A stretch of DNA of 64,000 nucleotides, taken from NCBI GenBank assembly GCA_004194705.1, contig SADC01000146.1, positions 492,025-556,024 on the forward strand. Direction: 5' to 3'. The notes beneath the pieces are model-generated. The model made no database searches, was not told the DNA's origin, and saw only the letters and a list, made by a program, of their open reading frames with translations. Shown here in pieces: positions 43,723-53,944 of the stretch. Source of the stretch: Ditylenchus dipsaci (taxonomy: Eukaryota > Nematoda > Chromadorea > Rhabditida > Anguinidae). Each line of letters starts with the position of its first letter. The first letter of the stretch is position 1. A program made the position numbers and the translations under genes.

Positions 43723-45740
43723 CGGTACGTGTCATTTGTTCCGGCGCCGTTTGTTCCCGGGGACGTTTGTTCCGGCCTATATAAAAGGACGTTTGTTCCC
43801 GGCATATATAAAATGACCGTTTGTTCCCGGATCGTATAAAAGGGACACTTGTTCCCGCATGTGAAAAATGGCCATTTGTCCCGGTGGCCGTTTGTTCCGG
43901 CTCTTACTGTACGCCTAGTATAATAGAAACAATTACGTCTATGACTTTTGTGTCCAACTCATATATTAAGGACAACTGTGTCCGACTTGTGAGTTTTGTG
44001 ATTTTCAAGATGCACTTATCTTGCTGTAACTAATTTTATTGTGTTTTTTTATAGAAACAGCAAATCGAAACAATAACATAACAACGGAAAAAAATTCTAT
44101 TGATCCATCACGAAATTGTGAGCCAGTCCCCGAAGGTACTCAATCAGGTTAGTTTGTCGATAGCGCTCAACTTTGCCCAAGATTCTGGCATCAGCCTCTC
44201 TATAGATTCTTCTTTTTCTCGGAGCCGCTATTCCTGCCAAATATGTTCATAGTCGAAATCATGTGTGCGCTGAATCCTCTTCAAATCTGCCAGAAGTCGA
44301 CCGACGGTGGGATGTTCCACTCCCAGAGCATCCTGCGAATAACATGTGTCTGAAAGCCAGTGCACTCATGACCCGATCGAGTAAAAGTGGAGCCATCGAA
44401 AAAAGAATTATTATTACTTGGTGAGAAGAAGCACTCTACATTGGAAGACTCTTGAACACCTAACTGCTAACCAGATCTATTCCTTCGAGATCGTTGAAGA
44501 AACGGCGTTGAATGGACGTTACACTCTTCCTCTCCACACAAGTTACGAATGAAAATCCACCAAACTTCTCCGCTCCTTAAAAAGTCTATTTATCAAGACT
44601 GACGATCACAACAAGCAAAACAAAAACCCGCGCCACTTGTCTCCGCTGAAACTTCTGGAAGAATGACCTGGAAGGAAGACGTTATTCAGTTAGTATGTCC
44701 AATCGCAGATCACTGACCTCAACCGGTTCGTGAATAGAAAGGCAGACCTTCAGAAGAATGTAGAGCTGGTATCGACAAACTGACAAAGATTCAATTCCGA
44801 GTGGTCGCAGATCCATGCAAGCCATGCCGATTTGACCACGATCGTTTCCTATAAGAAGAAATAATCTCCAAGTATTCGCAGATACGATCGAAAAGAATAC
44901 CGCGTCCTTCAATCATTGCTAAAATTGGAATCCTCCACCTGCAATCCTCCACTCGACAGCCTCTACAACTGGAATTTGGTTCCTGATCCGAATTCTCCTC
45001 ACCTGCTTACGAACGGCACTCTTGGGAAGACTGGAAGCCACAGCAATAGGAGCAGACGGAGTTTTCATGATTAAGCAGCTGCTGTGGCTTCTAAACAAGG
45101 TGTTCATAACAAAAGGCTATAATGACATACCTCCCGCGTTTTCGACTGATCCTTGCTTGATATTAGCTTGATCTTGCTCACTGTGACGGCATCGGTCAAT
45201 TTTATGATTGTGCGGATAGATTGAGTGATGCGGAATAAACTTGAGAAAGAGATTTGAGGCACAAGCGTGTGTAGTCGAGCCTTGCAGACTTTGCACCATT
45301 CCACCATACGCTTTATCACACTTCAATACTGCTTTGTTCCCATATTCATTTTTTTTGATGCTTCAATGAATCGAAAACCACGATGTATGGCCATATCATT
45401 TCTCTTCGATGACTTGACCACCGAAATAATATTCTCAAACATACAAAATATAATTCTCATTCGAGAATATGGTCGCTTACATCGTTTTGAGCGACAACTT
45501 GTTGGTTTTGATCAATGCGGGCAAGAACATTAACAATATCAAAATCCATAACAGCACTGAAATATTTGTAAATTAAAAAAGAACTCGGAACCATAAACAG
45601 GTGAAAAACAACAAAAGTAACAAGGAAAACAGAAAACCGAAAGATAGAGCAGGACTCGGGGACATATTGTCGCTTTTGTAAGAGCCGGGAACAAACGGCC
45701 ACCGGAACAAACGGCGCGGGAACAAATTGTCCGTGTCCGT
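43723..45740. mobile_element. MULE (Mutator-like) transposon with arrayed terminal repeats
   Basis: A roughly 2.0-kb DNA transposon. The left end (43723-43900) holds about eight units GTTTGTTCCCGG separated by 10-20 nt; the right end (45684-45740) holds inverse units CCGGAACAAACGG. Outer edges are CGGTACGTGTCATTTG and, inverted, ACGGACACGGACAATTTG. The minus strand encodes a FLYWCH zinc finger and a decayed transposase. Autonomous MULE transposases with FLYWCH fingers are known from animals. I found no 8-11-bp target duplication, so the exact limits are uncertain. Confidence 0.75.
44100..45549 (-). pseudogene. Decayed MULE transposase with FLYWCH zinc finger
   Basis: Start ATG at 45549 (MDFDIVNVLARIDQNQQVV), with a donor GTAAGC after QND. 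The next block (about 45440-45240) reads VVKSSKRNDMAIHRGF, RFIEASKK and then WCKVCKARLHT, matching the FLYWCH pattern (Gly-x-Phe core, WxC, CKARLHT). HNHKID and SKDQSKTRE follow, as in the linker of animal MULE transposases. Towards the 3' end, RIQRTHDFDYEHIWQE (about 44250) resembles the family's C-terminal HPxxxxLLxxLKxxQ region. The peptide jumps frames at least four times and has internal stops, so no full DDE domain can be read; the element is probably not autonomous. Confidence 0.65.
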
Positions 45741-45805
45741 TTCGGCGGGGGGGTTTTGGCGGGGGGATTTTGGTCGGGGGATTTCGGCGGGGGGATTTTG
45801 GGGTG
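45741..45805 (+). repeat. G-rich minisatellite beside the MULE
   Basis: Four to five copies of a GGCGGGGGGATTTTGG unit immediately outside the right MULE terminus. The G runs could form quadruplexes (inference). Confidence 0.6.
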
Positions 45806-45943
45806 GACCGGTAAATTGACACACTGTTCCTAGGACGGAAATAAGACAAGGCGTCGTTTTGTCGTCAAGGATCCAAAATTAACAGAATGAATGGCGGAAT
45901 GTACATCAGAGAGCTCTGGACAAGTCCATCGTACAACCAATTA

Positions 45944-46124
45944 CAGTCGACGCTCTCCATAACGGACCCGAAGTGACCGACTTTTTCGTCCTTTATAGAG
46001 AGCTCCGTTAGTAGAGCGTCGATTTAGGTCAAATTATACTAACTCTGACCAAATCGGCCAAATTTTTTGTCCGTTATGGAGATCTGTCCGTTATTGAGGG
46101 GTCCGTTATGAAGAGCGTTGACTG
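45944..46124. mobile_element. pogo-like MITE, 181 bp
   Basis: Ends CAGTCGACGCTCTCCATAACG and inverse ATGAAGAGCGTTGACTG, flanked by TA (45942-45943, 46125-46126). Internal GTCCGTTATGGAGA and CTTTATAGAGAGCTCCGTTA repeats mimic the ends. Confidence 0.8.
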
Positions 46125-46502
46125 TATGCTGAAGCAGCAAATAACAGGATCCAGGGTGAGCTTGGAGTCGACCATCCGTCTATTTGACATTTCATCGATT
46201 TTTTGAAAAGGGTGCAGAAAGGAAGAGACTAACTTTACTCAACGTGGCTGCGTGGAGATTCACCAAAGCCGAAAAGAACTCAATACGTTTGGCGGACGAC
46301 AGAATCTTAGCGATCGTTGAGGACAGTGAGAATAGGTCAGTTGTCGAACACCTTGGGGCATTGCTCACAGCCAGGCGGTCAATTTAAAAAAACCCAAACG
46401 ATTCAATCCAAAATAATGTTCTGAAAATGGTTAAATTGTCCAGGCGGTCAATTGTCGCGGACCCTATCATAGGTGGTGCCCACCAATTCGATTTTTTAGT
46501 AA

Positions 46503-46640
46503 GCATTGAACTTCTGTTCGGATTTTTCAACTTAGTTTCTAGCAAAACTATACATAAAATTAAATTGTAGTCTTTTTTTTTATTCGAACCTAAGAAAAAA
46601 AACCATATAATTAGGTAAAATTTTTAAAATGCCCCTTTAA
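46503..46640. repeat. Partial hairpin MITE plus TTAA terminus
   Basis: CATTGAACTTCTGTTCGGATT with GTTTCTAGCAAAACTATAC belongs to the family at 2260 and 17371. The downstream end AAAATGCCCCTTTAA belongs to the TTAA family. Confidence 0.5.
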
Positions 46641-46869
46641 CGTGAGTCCAGCCATTTCTGACTGGTTTACAAAACAACTCCTGTTAGTTAAGTCTCTTAT
46701 TAATTTAAGTACTATTAGGAGAGTTGACTGTAGCAGAGTCTGCAGATAGCTTGTAATAACATTTGAACGAATACTTATTGACCGGTCGAATAATATTATT
46801 ATGTTGTTCACAAAGTTCGTAGCCCCTCTAATTCACTTTTTCACCAACTACATAGCAATGTGATATTTA

Positions 46870-47013
46870 TGACTATTAATAGCCGCGCGTAGCCACGCAG
46901 CGCATAGCCGCGCGGCTAGCCGCGCTTGATTTTCGGACATAGCCACAGCCGCACTTTATTTTGCGTAAAAAGCCGCAGCCACACAGCCGCAAATACCAAA
47001 ACCATCATCCCTA
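46870..47013. repeat. hAT-like fragment with AGCCGCGC repeats
   Basis: Repeated AGCCGCGCG / AGCCACGC / AGCCGCAGCC units end with ACCATCATCCCTA, like the right end of an 8-bp-duplication hAT MITE. The left end is missing. Confidence 0.4.
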
Positions 47014-47060
47014 GAATTAGTATAGCTCGTGGAAACTAAATAACGTGATAAAAGAGAGAT
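47014..47060 (+). repeat. 47-bp duplicate of a gene's 3' flank
   Basis: GAATTAGTATAGCTCGTGG followed by AAACTAAATAACGTGATAAAAG is nearly identical to 51888-51936, which begins 29 nt after the stop codon of the unnamed gene. Confidence 0.6.
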
Positions 47061-47559
47061 ATTCAGTAGATATTGATTTTAAAAATTAACACTCCCGAGG
47101 CCCCTCGGCAGGTCGGTATATTCCGGAGAACACAAATATCACTTTTTAGCCAAAAAAGGTGACTCTGAAGGGTCAATATACCGTGTTGAAAACAGAGCAT
47201 GTTTCAGACCACCAAAATCGATTTTTAGTTTCTTTTGCATTTATTTCCATCACATGACAATAACTCATTCACATCTCATATGTCAAAATGACCGCCTAAA
47301 TCTCATCCTTCAAACGTGTGTAAAGCTAAGATTGAGAAGAATTAATCAAACGAACATAAATTAGGTGGGACTCGGTTATCTGGCATTGCTTAATAAGGTA
47401 ACGGTAAGCGTTTTAAATTTTTTTCGGTAATCAGCTCGGACCAATGCAACAAAAGCTCGGACCAATGCAACAAAACTTATATCCCACTGAATATCCCACT
47501 GGTCGTTGGTAATCGCCGACTGCTCTATTTCCTGCAGCGACATTTCAGCACTGCACCTT

Positions 47560-48060
47560 AAAGAAGATTTGACCGATTGAATATTCGAGCCGATTCTTCT
47601 GGTACCCAAATAAGTTTCAAAAACTTCAGAGTAGTAATAGAGCAGAAAGTGTCTTTTCAATTTCTGAAAGATTACAAGAGTGTTTTATTTAGCCTGGTCA
47701 ATATAGCACTGGCACCTGATTTCACTGGAGAAGACACCTTACTACTTGACCAGCTTATTTGCCTGACTAGCTATTGGTAAAAGTCGATTTTGATATTGAC
47801 CTTGTGGAAGACACACTATGACGATTATGGTATAGTGAACAAAGAAAAATATGAAGGGCTTTTCGACCAGACACTTCGCTCTACCATCATAATGAGTAGT
47901 CCAATTATTTTGATTGACATGCAGTCAGGTAAAATGGGCAGTGCTCTACTATTCCAAAGTAAACACCTTACATCACTGGTTTTAACAGTTTGAAAAGTGT
48001 GGATCAGATTACAGAATATTTGAGCACAAAAAAACATTAGACCACTCGATTTAAGTCTCA
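47560..48060 (+). other. Possible decayed coding segment
   Basis: Two consecutive plus-strand frames (ending at 47780 and 47993) read GTQISFKNFRVVIEQKVSF, ALAPDFTGEDTLLLDQLICL and KEKYEGLFDQTLRSTIIMSS. Composition is protein-like, but there are no clear splice sites and no family match that I recognise. Confidence 0.2.
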
Positions 48061-48447
48061 GTCATGTTCACTTGCAATGCTTTTTTTTATTTTGAGGCAT
48101 TCATAGATAGAATGCAAAAGGTTAGTACTAGGCTTGATCGTTAGGAGTCCGGCGTCATTTTGAAGAGTAGTTAAAGGAGCATGATCGTCTAAGGAAAAGC
48201 AATTGTTGATATTTGAATTCCCGGGGACAAAATCATACACTATGGTTTTAGCAAGAATTCTTTTTTGAACGCGAAAATGTTTTTTCAAGTGTTCATTTGA
48301 AAATTCTCAAGTCAGTTTTCGGTCTTATGTGCCGCTCCCTTGGTATTTTTTTCAGATTTTCTTGTTATCTGTTCATGTTTTTGAGATATAATGATCCAGT
48401 TTGTCAATCAAGTAATCGTTCTCCCAAGCTGTATTTCTTTGTTTCAG

Positions 48448-51400
48448 AACATCGATAAGTCGCTGAAAGGCAATGAAAATTCTGCTTGGAGATGCATTAG
48501 ATAAGTTATTTTAGCTAATTCGCCGTCAATTGCTTTTTGCTTTTTCATTCTTTTTAGGAAATCAGTCTCAGCATGATGCTTTCTTTCGGTGATGCTGCAT
48601 CCCATCGACTATCTTCGCTGAATGAACACTTGGATGAAGTCAGAGACTCGCGGGTCCTCAAGGTTCGGTAAGTTTTTTTTGTCTCGATTCAGTTTTCACG
48701 TCGTCTATGGCTCGAAACGCCTCATGTTGACGTGGTGACACTTGCATGTGGCGTTTGGCGGAACGTTTATTTAGGCGGACGAGACATTTGCCGCCCGGCA
48801 AATGCGGATGGCTATTTACTGTCTCTAGCGTCTTTGTGGCTGAACAAATGCGCACCTGCTTTTTGAAATTAATATTTCAGACTAAACCTTTTTTTACCTC
48901 GAAAACTGTCCGCAAATATCGCATCCGCTAAAATCGTGTCCGAAAATGTCACATCCGCTGAAGTCACGTTCCCAAATAACTATCCTCATTTGTCGGGCCA
49001 CGAATGTCGCATCTGTAAAAAAGCCTTCCGCAAACGTCGTTTTGTAAAAGTTAGGCACTGATGTCGGTCCGCAAAATGTTGAGTCCGCCAATGACTCTTT
49101 GCATAACGCAGATACAAATATGGTCAAACCCTCTTGTGACAATAGTATTGTCTAATGTCGGTCAGTAGTTCCTGAGGTCTAGTTCTCTCTTCTCTTCAAG
49201 TGCTGTGCGGATGTTGACGCAAATTGCTGCTTCGACTGCTGGTTTGTTTTTCAATTTTCAATCATTTTTTCAGGACTAGACTGTGGCCATCACTGCAGTT
49301 TTCGTCATCATAATTTCGGTGGTAAACTTCGTCGACCTCGTTTACTGCATCTTTTGATATGAAAAATATCAACAAAAAAGGCTGGAAACGTACTAAAAAT
49401 ACATACTTTTGTTAGAGGAACGGACCGTGTAGGAGCTTTTTGCACGCGAATACGCGAGTTGAGAGAACGCTGTCTTAGTTTTTTTGACATTCACAGAGAT
49501 CTAAGACAAACGATATACCATACACAAATAAAAACGGTAATATTACGACTGAATTTAAAAAGCGCAGTATTGAATTGAAAAGACTATTTAAATATATAAA
49601 TTATTGCGCAAATTCAAAAATTGCTCATAAAAAAACATGTGTGACAAGGTAGTCCGGATAACCGACAGGAACCGCAAAATGTATACAATTATAATTTTAT
49701 ATCTCATGATTCTTTTTTTTTCTTGTAATACTAGTCTGTATTGTCTGTCTATTTATTGTATAGTGTCTATAAACTGAACCAAATAAATTTGTGCTTAATA
49801 AAATTTTTGGTTTTTGAAGTTATATTTTGAGATCGATTTTTGCAGGCACAAAGCAGCACTGCTTGCTGAGATTGTGCGCATTCAGGGGACTCGAAGGTTG
49901 CTTTTTGAACCTAGTTATATGTTACCATATCTCCTGAGGAATTCAACTAAGTCAGGCACATTTCTATGGTATCTTAATATTTGAGAATTTTTTTTCCCAG
50001 AAACAGCTATACAAATTTCTTCAACACATCGTGCTTCTTCTTCATGCGGGCAGCTTGAGGATTATTTCGAAGTTGGTGGAGCATCGGTAATTATTGGGTT
50101 TGGGCCCCAAACAAAACGTTTTTGCTCAGTTTGTTACTTTTGTTTCAAAGCAGCTTAATTTTTTTAAACACATATTAGCTGATTATAAAAAGTTGATCTC
50201 GACACCGTTTCCGAGATTTAATAAAGCAAAAAGAGTGTTATTTAGAAGGGGGGTTGACACAATAAGTACCGACTTTGATGTACTCCTTGTTGGTTCGCGC
50301 GCCTAACTCTTTGAATTAATGCACTTGGGTGGGCACACATTTATGGTCATCCAGTGTAACTCTCCAGTTAGCACAAAAATATTTGCATTCGTGAAACAAA
50401 CCTGATTCAAATAACTAGTATGAGTAAAATATGTTCAGACGGATAAAACAGAAATTATTCTATATTTTCCTGAATTTGCTATGGATATAAGCGCATGAGT
50501 GTAAAGCGAGGCCTGCATAGCAACAAGCAGCATTCCAAATCAAGCCTGCTAAACTTATTTTAAATTCAAAATGACACCAAATTCTGTCGAACTAAGGGAA
50601 ATTCAACCAAAATTCTTTTGACGGAAAATTAAATGGACGCTTCTGCCGGTTAATCGACATCTTCTTGCTAATTTTTTGGAAACAACCTAAAACGCCTAGA
50701 AAAAAAGTAATTGACGGTGAATTAGCTAAAATAACGGCCAGCCAAATAGGGCTTTTTCAAAGTGCCAGTTTATCGAGGGTGCCAGTTTATTGGAGTGCCA
50801 ATTAACGAGAGTAGACTGTAGAGAGTAAACAAAACAATTAAAATTTCTTATTTGAGAACAATATTAGCTATCTTACTCGGAACCAGTGATGAACCAGTGA
50901 TAAATCTCCGGTTTTGGCTCTCGCTCTGGCTCCGCTCGGAGCCAGAGCGCGGAGCAAACTTTTTGAACTCGAGACCCGGAGCGAGAGACGTAGCAATTTT
51001 TTCAAATAAAAAGCTTGGAGTCATATTCAGAGAAAATTCAAATCATATACCGTATTTCTTCGGCGTAGGTACTTTTGTCCCCTTTTTTTCATTTATGGAA
51101 AAAAGGGGACAAACGAACTACGTAATGTGTTTGTCCCTTTTTTACACTTTTTGAATTCGCGCCTTTTTTTTTATTTATTTGGCTACTGTTTCATTTTTCT
51201 TTAACGTTTTTTTACTTTTACTCGAACCCGCAGGGTGAGCCAGTGCCATTCCCAACCAACTTTAACCATCCACACTCAATAGATGGGGTAGGTGTCTCCT
51301 GCATTCGTATTTCCGGTTGCACATCAGCATTGTATGTAGGGTTGTCAAACGTTCAGAAATTTCGAACGTTCCATTCGACTAACGTTCGAAGTTTGAAATT

Positions 51401-51859
51401 TTCGAACGAACGTTCGGTTCGAAGTTTGGGTTCGAAAATTTTCGAACGTTCGATATGAAAATTTGGCTTTTTTCGAATTTGAACGTCAGAAAGGAGCCCA
51501 ACCCATTTTGATGCCTTTTTTATGATGCTGCGCATGTTTTGGTCTAATATTTTCGTGTTTCTAAGTTCTTATTAAAGTATTTGGTACGAAGTTCGATATA
51601 TTCGAACGAACGTTCGTTGAAGTCGAACGTTCGAAAAAATCTCGAACATTTCGAACAATGTTCGAATCGAACGTTCGACAGCCCTAATTGTATGCTGGCA
51701 GAAATGGTTCGAATTTTCAATCTCTTTTCTTTGAATCGCGTTTTCCTTTTTATAACGCATGATTTTTTGGCATTCCTGTAGCTGAACTTGTGTGAAGTGG
51801 AAAATACTGAAAATGGAAGTATGAGCAGAACCAACTACAGCTTAATGGAGTCATTCTGA
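48448..51859 (+). CDS. Unidentified multi-exon gene, 3' half
   Basis: A chain of exons on the plus strand that I cannot assign to a family. Exon A 48558-48667 (after TTTTTAG; EISLSMMLSFGDAASHRLSS, LNEHLDEVRDSRVLK; donor CG|GTAAGT). Exon B 49846-49896 (HKAALLAEIVRIQGTR). Exon C 50001-50086 (TAIQISSTHRASSSCGQLED, YFEVGGAS; donor GTAATT). Exon D 51234-51287 (GEPVPFPTNFNHPHSIDG; donor GTAGGT). Exon E 51782-51859 (LNLCEVENTENGSMSRTNYS, LMESF, TGA). A-B and C-D-E fit in phase; B to C is off by one, so B or its donor may be wrong. An earlier exon at 48448-48500 (NIDKSLKGNENSAWRC) has a good acceptor but a poor donor. Exon A looks helical and charged. Transposon copies lie in three of its introns. 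Confidence 0.5.
48750..49113. repeat. Element with arrayed GCGGAYG/GACATTTGCGGAC units
   Basis: Left units (48750-48812: GGCGGACGAGACATTTGCCG, GGCAAATGCGGATGG) face a longer array (48906-49113) of inverse units such as CTGTCCGCAAATATCGCATCC, GTGTCCGAAAATGTCACATCC and GTCGGTCCGCAAAATG. It lies between exons A and B of the unnamed gene. Same design as the MULE termini with another unit. Confidence 0.55.
50779..50819. repeat. Solo pogo/Tigger-like right terminus
   Basis: GTGCCAATTAACGAGAGTAGACTG followed by TA (split: AACGAGAGTAGACTG is the terminal word) equals the right terminus of the Tigger at 54.4-56.7 kb. Preceding GTGCCAGTTTAT repeats are subterminal. The left terminus was not found. Confidence 0.5.
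50884..51115. repeat. hAT fragment joined to a CCGTATTTC-family end
   Basis: CAGTGATGAACCAGTGATAAATC and GGCTCTCGCTCTGGCTCCG copy the element at 5690-6115. After AAAGCTTGGAGTCATATTCAG the sequence switches to CCGTATTTCTTCGGCG, an end of the family at 18866. It lies in an intron of the unnamed gene. Confidence 0.55.
51337..51686. mobile_element. hAT-type MITE with CGAACGTTCG repeats
   Basis: Ends TAGGGTTGTCAAACGTTC and inverse GAACGTTCGACAGCCCTA, flanked by a perfect 8-bp duplication ATTGTATG (51329-51336, 51687-51694). The inside is built from TTCGAACGTTCG palindromes at both ends. It lies in the last intron of the unnamed gene. Confidence 0.9.
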
Positions 51860-51999
51860 AATTCTTGGGTGAAAATTTAAAAAAGCAGAATTAGTATAGC
51901 TCGTGGAAACTAAATAACGTGATAAAAGAGAGAGATAGAGTATGAATTGATTAAAAATTGAGATTAAAAAAATCCCGCAACAATCCTTACTCGAATTTG

Positions 52000-53840
52000 G
52001 GTCGAACCCTGTCCAAATCTTTTTTTCCGGTCCGATTCGGTCCGAATCTTTCATATCCAAATAATTAATTTTTTTTTCATAAAAAAATCATGAAAAATCA
52101 ATCAAATCGTTAAAGAACACATCAAAATCTTCATCAAAATAGAATACCATTACATAGGTGCTTATATTTTTAGGGTATCTGGATACCCTTCAGGTTGGTT
52201 TACCTTGGCCCAGGGTTGGCGACGTGTAATCTTTCGGCTACATTGTAGCTTTTTATTCAATTCATAATTTTTCAAAAAGTTTTGTGACCCCTGATTTTAT
52301 GTAGCTTTTGACGAGTTTGGTGTAGCTGAATATTTTTTTTTATATTTCCGACAATCTGACTGCTGATTCTGCTGATGTAGCCGGAAAACAACATTATACT
52401 TTTTTTCATATTTTAAGCGTTTCTTTAACATTTTTGGTATTTTATTACTTTAAAAATTTAGCTAATCAGACTGAGTTCTGGTTTGGATCAGATTGTGTTG
52501 AGTGAGGAATCAGACTGTGTTTGAATGTTGATTCAGCCATGTTTAGAAAATTAATTTAACTAGGTCTGAATATACTCTATAGAGTATTGAGCATGTGTGG
52601 GTGAGTGAATCGGCGGTTCTTTACTTTTGTGTATAAGCCCAATTTTCTGCCAGTTTTTGTAAATTAATGTCAAATATCTTTCGGAACCCTGAAATTTAAC
52701 ATATGCCGTATATCTTCTAATAAGGACCCATGGGCCCTTATTTTTCAACCCCTCTTTGGAGGCGGGGCCTTATTAGAAGGAGGGTCTTATTAGCAGATGG
52801 CTTTTAGCCTTATTAGGCTTATTTCAGGTGGGGCCTTATTTTTCAACACCTCGCATGAGGTGGGGCCTTATTAGAAGATATACGGTAAGCTCTCTTTTAA
52901 GCACAGAATGGTGAGATCGAGGTGGATTTGAATAAGTTTTCAAGTCCTTCCAAATCGGAGATGGTGGATTTTAGCCTGGATTTTCAGTGGATGTTTGTAT
53001 TTAAGTCCAACTTTTAGTCATTATTTGCAAAGCTATGTCAGAAATCTCCCGGAAAACTTAAGTACAAATCTTAGATATTTTAAGGCACAAACACGTATAA
53101 TCAAAGTTGCTAATAATTTTTTTTGTTGCCCTCCGCATTACGAGTGAAGGTGTTAGTAGGTAGGGGTGCAGTAGAGTAGGTAGGTGTGCCAGAAAAGCGT
53201 GTGGGATTGGCACGGAAGTAGGGTCGCAGTGCCGGTGGTGAGTAGGTGGGCCAGCAAAGCTCTAAGGGAGTGGGTAGGTGGCCAGCAGATACCGGACCAC
53301 CTAAAAAGTATTGAAATCACCTAGAGAGTACCTAATCACTTGGATGGCACCCAATTACCTTGAAGGTAGCCGATTTAACTGTAGTTTACTGAAATATTCT
53401 AGAGGCAATTTAAATATCCAAAAAGGACCCGATAAATTTCTGAGTATTCTAATTTTTGACAAGTGCCTAAACCACCCTATTCACCTTCAGGCGGTTTCTA
53501 AATTCAGAAGGTCGTAAATAACCAACTTAGAGGCTACTTTACCACCTGGAATGTATTTAATCTTCTGGAGGGTACATGATCCACATGGATAGCATTCAAT
53601 TGTACCCGATAAATACTAAAATTACCTGCAATGAACATAAAAAATAAGGCTAACAAACATGGACAAAATTCTATTCGCAAAAGGTTATTTTCAGCAACCG
53701 AAATCTTTATACTTTGAGTGAGTAAGCACACCAAGATAGTCAACAAGAAATTTTGCCAAGTTTGCTAAGTTTATCAAATTTTGTAAGCACTAAAGCCATC
53801 AAATGTAACCAAGGTTAACAGTTGAGTAAAATAATATATA
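52000..53840. other. Non-coding spacer downstream of the unnamed gene
   Basis: No supported gene. It contains the MITE at 52706-52885, a GGTAGGTGTGCCAG / GGTAGGTGGCCAGCA imperfect repeat at 53150-53290, and a diffuse ACCTAAAAAGTATTGAAATCACC-like repeat run (about 53300-53580). Confidence 0.4.
52706..52885. mobile_element. CCGTATATCTTCTAATAAGG MITE
   Basis: Ends CCGTATATCTTCTAATAAGG and exact inverse CCTTATTAGAAGATATACGG. The inside repeats a module GGGCCTTATTAG / CCTTATTTTTCAACCCC with mini-hairpins CCCATGGGC and CTCGCATGAGG. Same family design as 18866-19054. Confidence 0.85.
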
Positions 53841-53846
53841 CATCCA

Positions 53847-53902
53847 AAGGTCTTTGAACCAGGAACCTAATAATGACTAAATATCGAGCATTACACCACC
53901 GT
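53847..53902 (-). repeat. tRNA-like / SINE fragment
   Basis: On the minus strand CGGTGGTGTAATGCTCG (A-box-like) is followed by AGGTTCCTGGTTCAAAGACC (B-box-like). Anticodon arm not convincing. Confidence 0.35.
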
Positions 53903-53944
53903 TTCTATTTTTTAGCATCCTCAGAATTATGGTTGTCGAATCGA

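Noticed and set aside
45457..45849. 130-codon minus-strand frame with a Pro-rich start
   Set aside because: Its first half is a translation of the G-rich minisatellite and MULE terminal repeats; only the part from the ATG at 45549 looks real.
46184..46387. 67-codon plus-strand frame as a downstream NSRP1 exon
   Set aside because: A weak resemblance around FHRFFEKGAERKR to the family's GFYRHL region is not enough, and the rest does not fit.
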